NCBI RefSeq assembly: GCF_003732225.1
Contig: NZ_MOBJ01000014.1
Span: 62,001-126,000 of the forward strand
Reading direction: 5' to 3'
DNA from: Pseudomonas brassicacearum
GTDB lineage: Bacteria > Pseudomonadota > Gammaproteobacteria > Pseudomonadales > Pseudomonadaceae
DNA length: 64,000 nt
Positions within the stretch are counted from its first letter, which is position 1; each line of letters opens with the position of its first letter. A model generated the notes under the pieces. It made no database searches, had not been told where the DNA came from, and saw nothing but the letters and a program-made list of their open reading frames with translations. Shown here piece by piece: positions 60,350 through 64,000 of this stretch. The translations under genes were made by a program, and so were the position numbers.

Positions 60350-61056
60350 CTGCGGTTCCTCGCGCAGGCCTTGATAAAGGCGTTGACCAAAGGTGGCGGG
60401 GTGCCGGCGAGCGCTGCACGTTCAGGTTGAAACAAGGTGGCGACAAAGAACGGATGATCGCTGAGTTCTACGGCCCGTAGATCTCCTGCCGAATCGTGGC
60501 CGCTGGCGTTGAGGTTGTGTGTCAGAAGTTGCGCTTCGAACTCGGGATTGACCCCGTAGCGGCAGTGGTAGCCTTCTTCAATTTCTTTGGCTGCGTAGGC
60601 ATTGGCGATCAGCGATCCTTCCATCAACCGGATGCGGTCTACCGTCTCGACCAACGAACAGACAAGTGGCGTGAGCAATGCGCGGGCGGCGTCTGGCGAG
60701 GTTTCCCCGTGTTCGGCATCGGCCCAGCCCAGGACGTTGCGCGCGTATTCGAGCACCGCGTGTTGAAAACCACCGCAGGTGCCGAGGAACGGTCGCTGCT
60801 GTTCGCGAGCAAAGCGGATCGCCAACAGCGCACCGTCCATGTTGCGGTACGGGCTGGCAGGCACGCACCAGAAGCCGTCGAAACCCGCGAGTTGAGTGCT
60901 TGCATCAATACTGTCGGTGGCCAACCACTGGAATTGCACATCAAGTTCAGCGTGTTGTGCCGCCATGTTCAGCGCCAGGGGAATTGCCTGATGGGCGGTG
61001 ACCTGGGGGTCGTAGTCACCGATCAGTGCAATACGTAGTTGAGGGCTTGTTTCCAT
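60346..61056 (-). CDS. CTP-synthase-like glutamine amidotransferase domain protein
   Basis: A 236-residue stand-alone class I amidotransferase: RIALIGDYDPQVTAHQAIPL, GFWCVPASPYRNMDGALLAI, the nucleophile in PFLGTCGGFQHAVLEYARN, and FFVATLFQPERAALAGTPPP. The form is close to the C-terminal half of CTP synthase but lacks the synthetase domain. ATG 61056 follows GGGAGA. It is coupled to the ABM gene and divergent from a LysR gene. Confidence 0.87.
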   Translation of the reverse strand: METSPQLRIALIGDYDPQVTAHQAIPLALNMAAQHAELDVQFQWLATDSIDASTQLAGFDGFWCVPASPYRNMDGALLAIRFAREQQRPFLGTCGGFQHAVLEYARNVLGWADAEHGETSPDAARALLTPLVCSLVETVDRIRLMEGSLIANAYAAKEIEEGYHCRYGVNPEFEAQLLTHNLNASGHDSAGDLRAVELSDHPFFVATLFQPERAALAGTPPPLVNAFIKACARNRR

Positions 61057-61098
61057 GGGGTCTCCCAAGACTTGTTGATTCCTGGAACCCACTATAGA

Positions 61099-61130
61099 TT
61101 GGCGTTCACGCAACCAATATTGGCGTTTAC
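61099..61130. promoter_or_regulatory. 21-bp-spaced direct repeat, likely LysR sites
   Basis: TTGGCGTTCAC (61099) and TTGGCGTTTAC (61120) repeat with a 21-bp period, two helical turns, in the gap between the amidotransferase-like and lysR genes. The first copy extends into a T-N11-A inverted repeat (TTGGCG...CGCAA). Confidence 0.55.
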
Positions 61131-61134
61131 CCAA

Positions 61135-62034
61135 GTGTTCAATGCACCGACGCACTATCGGCTGGATTACCCGGACCTCGCCTTGATTCTCGCTCTGGTG
61201 CGCGGCGGCTCTCTGGCCCGTGCAGCGGGATTGTTGAAGGTCGATGTGTCGACGGTGTTTCGTGCGGTTCGGCGCCTGGAAGCTGCGTTGGGCCAGGCGC
61301 TGTTCGAGAAAAGTCGCGCCGGTTACTTGCCGACCACCCTGGCCCGAACCCTTGCCGAGCAAGCCGAGCGCGCCGAACAGGCGCTGGAAGCGGCGCGGAT
61401 CGGCGTGGAGCAGGGCGGTGAAATCATCAGCGGTACCGTACGCCTGACCTGCACCGACTCGGTTTTGCATGCGCTGCTGTTGCCGGCGCTGGCGCAGTTC
61501 ATGCCGACGTATCCGGCGCTGACGTTGGAGCTGAGCACCTCCAACGATTTCGCCAACCTCAGCCGCCGCGATGCCGATATTGCCTTGCGCTTGACCCGCT
61601 CACCTCCGGAACATCTGGTGGGGCGGCGATTGGGCACGGTGTCGTACCGGGTTTGCGCCAGTACGACGTATCTGAATTCGGTCGACTCAAGTGATCTGAC
61701 GCGGCTGAGCTGGATCGCTCCGGATGACTTCCTGCCTGACCATCCGACGGTCATCTGGCGTCGTCAGCAATTTCCCGGTGTGCTGCCGAGCTATCGCTGC
61801 AACAGCATGCACTCGGTCACCGAGTTGGTGCGTGCCGGGCTTGGCGTTGCCGCGTTGCCGGACTTTCTGGTCGAACCAGCGCAGGGGCTGCGCCCATTGA
61901 GCGAAGCCCTGCTCGATTACGACACCAGCCTGTGGCTGCTGACCCGTCCGGACTGTCGCGCATTGCGCTCGGTGGTGACGCTGTTCGACGAGTTATCGCG
62001 CTGGGTGCGATTGCCTGATCAGGAACGTTGCTGA
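61135..62034 (+). CDS. LysR-family regulator
   Basis: A 299-residue regulator. The helix-turn-helix is LVRGGSLARAAGLLKVDVST, then VFRAVRRLEAALGQALFEKS; the effector domain starts SGTVRLTCTDSVLHALLLPA. GTG 61135 is the first plausible start, with no clear ribosome site; the frame upstream crosses the repeats. It is divergent from the amidotransferase/ABM pair and likely controls it. Its 3' end overlaps the convergent DUF1003 gene by 16 bp. Confidence 0.86.
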   Translation: MFNAPTHYRLDYPDLALILALVRGGSLARAAGLLKVDVSTVFRAVRRLEAALGQALFEKSRAGYLPTTLARTLAEQAERAEQALEAARIGVEQGGEIISGTVRLTCTDSVLHALLLPALAQFMPTYPALTLELSTSNDFANLSRRDADIALRLTRSPPEHLVGRRLGTVSYRVCASTTYLNSVDSSDLTRLSWIAPDDFLPDHPTVIWRRQQFPGVLPSYRCNSMHSVTELVRAGLGVAALPDFLVEPAQGLRPLSEALLDYDTSLWLLTRPDCRALRSVVTLFDELSRWVRLPDQERC

Positions 62035-62549
62035 TCCTTCAGAACGTGTTGATGCATCTGCAACGTCAGGTTCTCGATGCGCTCGGTCAGCTCTTTGGTC
62101 ATCTCGGTCAGTCGGGTGTTTTGTTCAAGCAACGCCAGTAACTGCGCGGAGGTCTGCGCGGCTTGCGCTTGCCGTTCGCTGTTGGCAATCGCCAAGGTCT
62201 CGCGGTGTAGCGCGTCGGCTTCGGATTGGGCTTTGTCGCGAGCGGCCTGACGGGTTTGCGCGAGCAAAATCAGCGGTGCGGCGTAGGCCGCTTGCAGGCT
62301 GAACGCGAGGTTGAGCAGGATGAACGGGTAGACGTCGAAGGTCGTTATCCCGGTGACGTTCAGAATAATCCAGACCGCGACGATGAGGGTTTGCGCACCG
62401 AGAAAGGTCGGGGTGCCGAAGAAGCGCGCAAAGGCTTCGGCCTTCAATGCAAAGGTGTCATTGCCGAAGGTCGACGCCAAATGGGCGTGCGGCCGATGGA
62501 AGCGCAAGTGGTCGACGGGGGCTTTTTCTTCGGGTTTGGTTGAATTCAT
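62019..62549 (-). CDS. DUF1003 family membrane protein
   Basis: A 176-residue protein with two hydrophobic helices in the middle (FLGAQTLIVAVWIILNVTGI and YPFILLNLAFSLQAAYAAPL, then ILLAQTRQAARDK), the DUF1003 core. A long coiled coil follows at the C-terminus (LLALLEQNTRLTEMTKELTE). ATG 62549 is preferred; the longer frame is not family-like. The function is unknown. Confidence 0.87.
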   Translation of the reverse strand: MNSTKPEEKAPVDHLRFHRPHAHLASTFGNDTFALKAEAFARFFGTPTFLGAQTLIVAVWIILNVTGITTFDVYPFILLNLAFSLQAAYAAPLILLAQTRQAARDKAQSEADALHRETLAIANSERQAQAAQTSAQLLALLEQNTRLTEMTKELTERIENLTLQMHQHVLKDQQRS

Positions 62550-62762
62550 GATGCTCTCTGCAATGCCATGGGACTGAGGCTCACTATAGCCCGGCATGCC
62601 CTTGGCTGACGCGATCACTTTTTTGCGCCGATCCTGGTACCGGATACGCCTTGAAACACTTTGTTGTGTTTTATTCAGAGCTTCCGTCCATCGGGTAAAA
62701 CACGTGAATAGTGTCATTTATTCCACATGTACTTATCCGTGCCCTTCAAAGCCATTTAATGC

Positions 62763-63371
62763 CTACCGTTGATAGCAGGCCAGAAACATGTCCAGCGTCG
62801 ACTCTACGACAGTGGTCTGCATTTCGGGCGACAACGGCGGCAGGTTCAGGGATATCTGCGGCCAGAAGGCAAATGCCTTGAGCATTCCCTGCACCTGCTG
62901 GGCAGCGAAGCCAGGATCTACAGGCTTGAGCCGGCCATCAGCCTGAGCCGCGCGAATCCAGGTGGTCAGCCCTTCTTCATGTTCACCAATACGCACGACC
63001 ATGTCCTGAACCCGTTCTGGCGAATGAATGGTGGCGGCGATGGCCACCCGTGCCAGATCGAGGAAGTTGTTGTCACCCAATAGCTGCAATTTACTGCGCA
63101 GCAACTGGCCGAGCTGTTCGCGCAGCGGCTGGTCTGTGCGATAGCAGTTGTCCTGTTGCGCGGTGACGTTGGTCCACAATCTTTTCAGGATTTCGGCGAA
63201 CAGCTCTTCTTTACTGGGGAAGTGGTTGTACACCGTGCGCTTCGACACGCCCGCGGTGGCGGCAATCGTGTCCATGCTGGTGATGTCGAAACCGTTGGCA
63301 CGGAATTCGGCAATCGCCGCCTGAACGATGGCTTCGCGTTTACGGTCGGTGAGGCGCTGTGGAGCTGTCAT
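62763..63371 (-). CDS. TetR-family repressor
   Basis: A 202-residue regulator with the N-terminal TetR domain (REAIVQAAIAEFRANGFDIT, then IAATAGVSKRTVYNHFPSKE) and an AefR-like C-terminal domain (FLDLARVAIAATIHSPERVQ). It is divergent from a metallo-beta-lactamase-fold hydrolase gene, with a near-perfect 24-bp palindrome between them, so it very likely represses that gene and itself. Confidence 0.9.
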   Translation of the reverse strand: MTAPQRLTDRKREAIVQAAIAEFRANGFDITSMDTIAATAGVSKRTVYNHFPSKEELFAEILKRLWTNVTAQQDNCYRTDQPLREQLGQLLRSKLQLLGDNNFLDLARVAIAATIHSPERVQDMVVRIGEHEEGLTTWIRAAQADGRLKPVDPGFAAQQVQGMLKAFAFWPQISLNLPPLSPEMQTTVVESTLDMFLACYQR

Positions 63372-63445
63372 AAATACGCTTCGGCAGAGAAAAGGGGGGA
63401 ATTACACTTGGCAGTTTACTTATTCCCGGCTTTGTTGCAATCTTG

Positions 63446-63469
63446 AAACTACACTGTGCAGTGTAGTTT
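63446..63469. promoter_or_regulatory. palindromic operator for the TetR repressor
   Basis: AAACTACACTG and CAGTGTAGTTT are perfect 11-bp arms around TG, 75 bp upstream of the TetR start and 107 bp upstream of the hydrolase start. Related half-sites (GGCAGTTTACTT at 63409, TGTGCAGTT just after) flank it. Confidence 0.72.
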
Positions 63470-63575
63470 GTGCAGTTAAAAAATAGAGTTTGCGGCTGAC
63501 GCGTGCGTGCATTGGCCATTTATCGTCCGAAAAAGAAAAACCGTACCTTGTCGGTTTTTCTGGAGTCACTTGAAC

Positions 63576-64000
63576 ATGGCCACTTTCTCTTCCCAAGCTG
63601 ATAGCGCCACTGAACCGAAAACGTCCCGGCAGGAACAGGGGCACTACAGCAATCATTCGACCGTACCGCGAGAAGGTTTTCGCAAGACCTTACGAATTTT
63701 CTGGAACATGCTTTTCCACAAACCGCGTAACACACGACCGGCTGGTGTGATTCCGGTTCAAGCGCTGACTCGCGAACAATTGCTCAGCGCGCCGAATCAC
63801 AGTGTTTTTCGCCTGGGCCATTCCACTGTGCTGCTGAAACTGCGCGATAAATTCTGGCTGACGGACCCGGTCTTCGCCGAACGCGCATCGCCGGTGCAAT
63901 GGGCCGGCCCCAAGCGCTTTCATCAGCCACCGATCAGCCTTGAGGAGCTGCCTCCGATCGAGGCGGTAATTTTGTCCCACAACCATTACGATCACCTCGA
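63576..64000 (+). CDS. metallo-beta-lactamase-fold hydrolase (5' part, runs off window)
   Basis: The frame from ATG 63576 is open to the window end, about 141 residues. After a basic N-terminus it reads FRLGHSTVLLKLRDKFWLTD, then IEAVILSHNHYDHL, the HxHxDH metal motif. The layout (RLGHST before the motif) resembles the RomA/NAPE-PLD-like group. GGAG lies about 10 nt before the start. It is regulated, by inference, by the divergent TetR gene. Confidence 0.85.
   Translation, partial: MATFSSQADSATEPKTSRQEQGHYSNHSTVPREGFRKTLRIFWNMLFHKPRNTRPAGVIPVQALTREQLLSAPNHSVFRLGHSTVLLKLRDKFWLTDPVFAERASPVQWAGPKRFHQPPISLEELPPIEAVILSHNHYDHL

Overview
The window looks like a chromosomal segment of a fluorescent-type Pseudomonas (P. 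fluorescens lineage). Three things point there. Gene order matches that genus: hmgR / hmgA-fahA-maiA, hexR / zwf-pgl-eda, PhaJ-like / lipase / fadD2 / fadD1, and gntR / gntK / gntP. Coding sequence is GC-rich with G/C at third positions. Gene 3' ends carry many copies of REP/REPIN repeats typical of these species. No rRNA, tRNA, CRISPR array, transposase or prophage was seen.

Layout. 1-8.2 kb: a lipid or hydrophobic-compound cluster with a cut-off alpha/beta hydrolase, an SDR, an outer-membrane DUF1302 barrel, a periplasmic DUF1329 protein and a large MalT/AlkS-like LuxR regulator. 8.2-9.5 kb: an AT-rich scar holding an unknown small gene, a decayed copy of the regulator's 3' end and a broken DUF6543-type toxin start. 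9.5-13.8 kb: homogentisate degradation (tyrosine/phenylalanine catabolism) under an IclR repressor with a visible 17-bp operator. 13.8-17.9 kb: HexR and the Entner-Doudoroff genes zwf-pgl-eda. 18-20.4 kb: an intradiol dioxygenase and a class V aminotransferase. 20.5-29 kb: stress proteins (PA2169-type, CsbD), fatty-acid activation (two fadD, MaoC hydratase, lipase), a YihY membrane protein and peptide deformylase.

29-34.4 kb: GNAT, a tiny Lys-rich protein, a desaturase, a PhnD-like protein, an ECF sigma factor coupled to a glycine-betaine-type binding protein, and a scar where divergent gst and lysR genes have both lost their 5' halves. 34.8-38.1 kb: a PAS-PAS chemotaxis-type protein (BdlA-like) and an orphan NIS siderophore synthetase. 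38.3-41.5 kb: the gluconate regulon, with the same operator-like motif before gntR, gntK and the permease gene. 41.6-50.5 kb: alaC, a LysE exporter, small enzymes, an ECF42-type sigma operon (YCII-SRPBCC-sigma) and a LysR/PACE efflux pair. 50.5-64 kb: SDR/LysR, a TylF-type methyltransferase with a 2OG-oxygenase-like gene, a CorA/ZntB transporter, an MCP, a FlxA-like protein, PepSY, GlpQ, DUF2025, a glutamine amidotransferase-like gene, LysR, DUF1003, TetR, and the start of a metallo-beta-lactamase-fold hydrolase.

Functionally the window links central carbon catabolism (glucose and gluconate through Entner-Doudoroff, aromatic amino acids through homogentisate, fatty acids through FadD) with many small regulators. 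The least explained parts are the 8.2-9.5 kb scar, the long palindromic element family with a conserved core, the TylF/oxygenase operon, the ECF/binding-protein pair and the DUF1302/DUF1329 cluster. All calls were made by reading the sequence; no database search was run.
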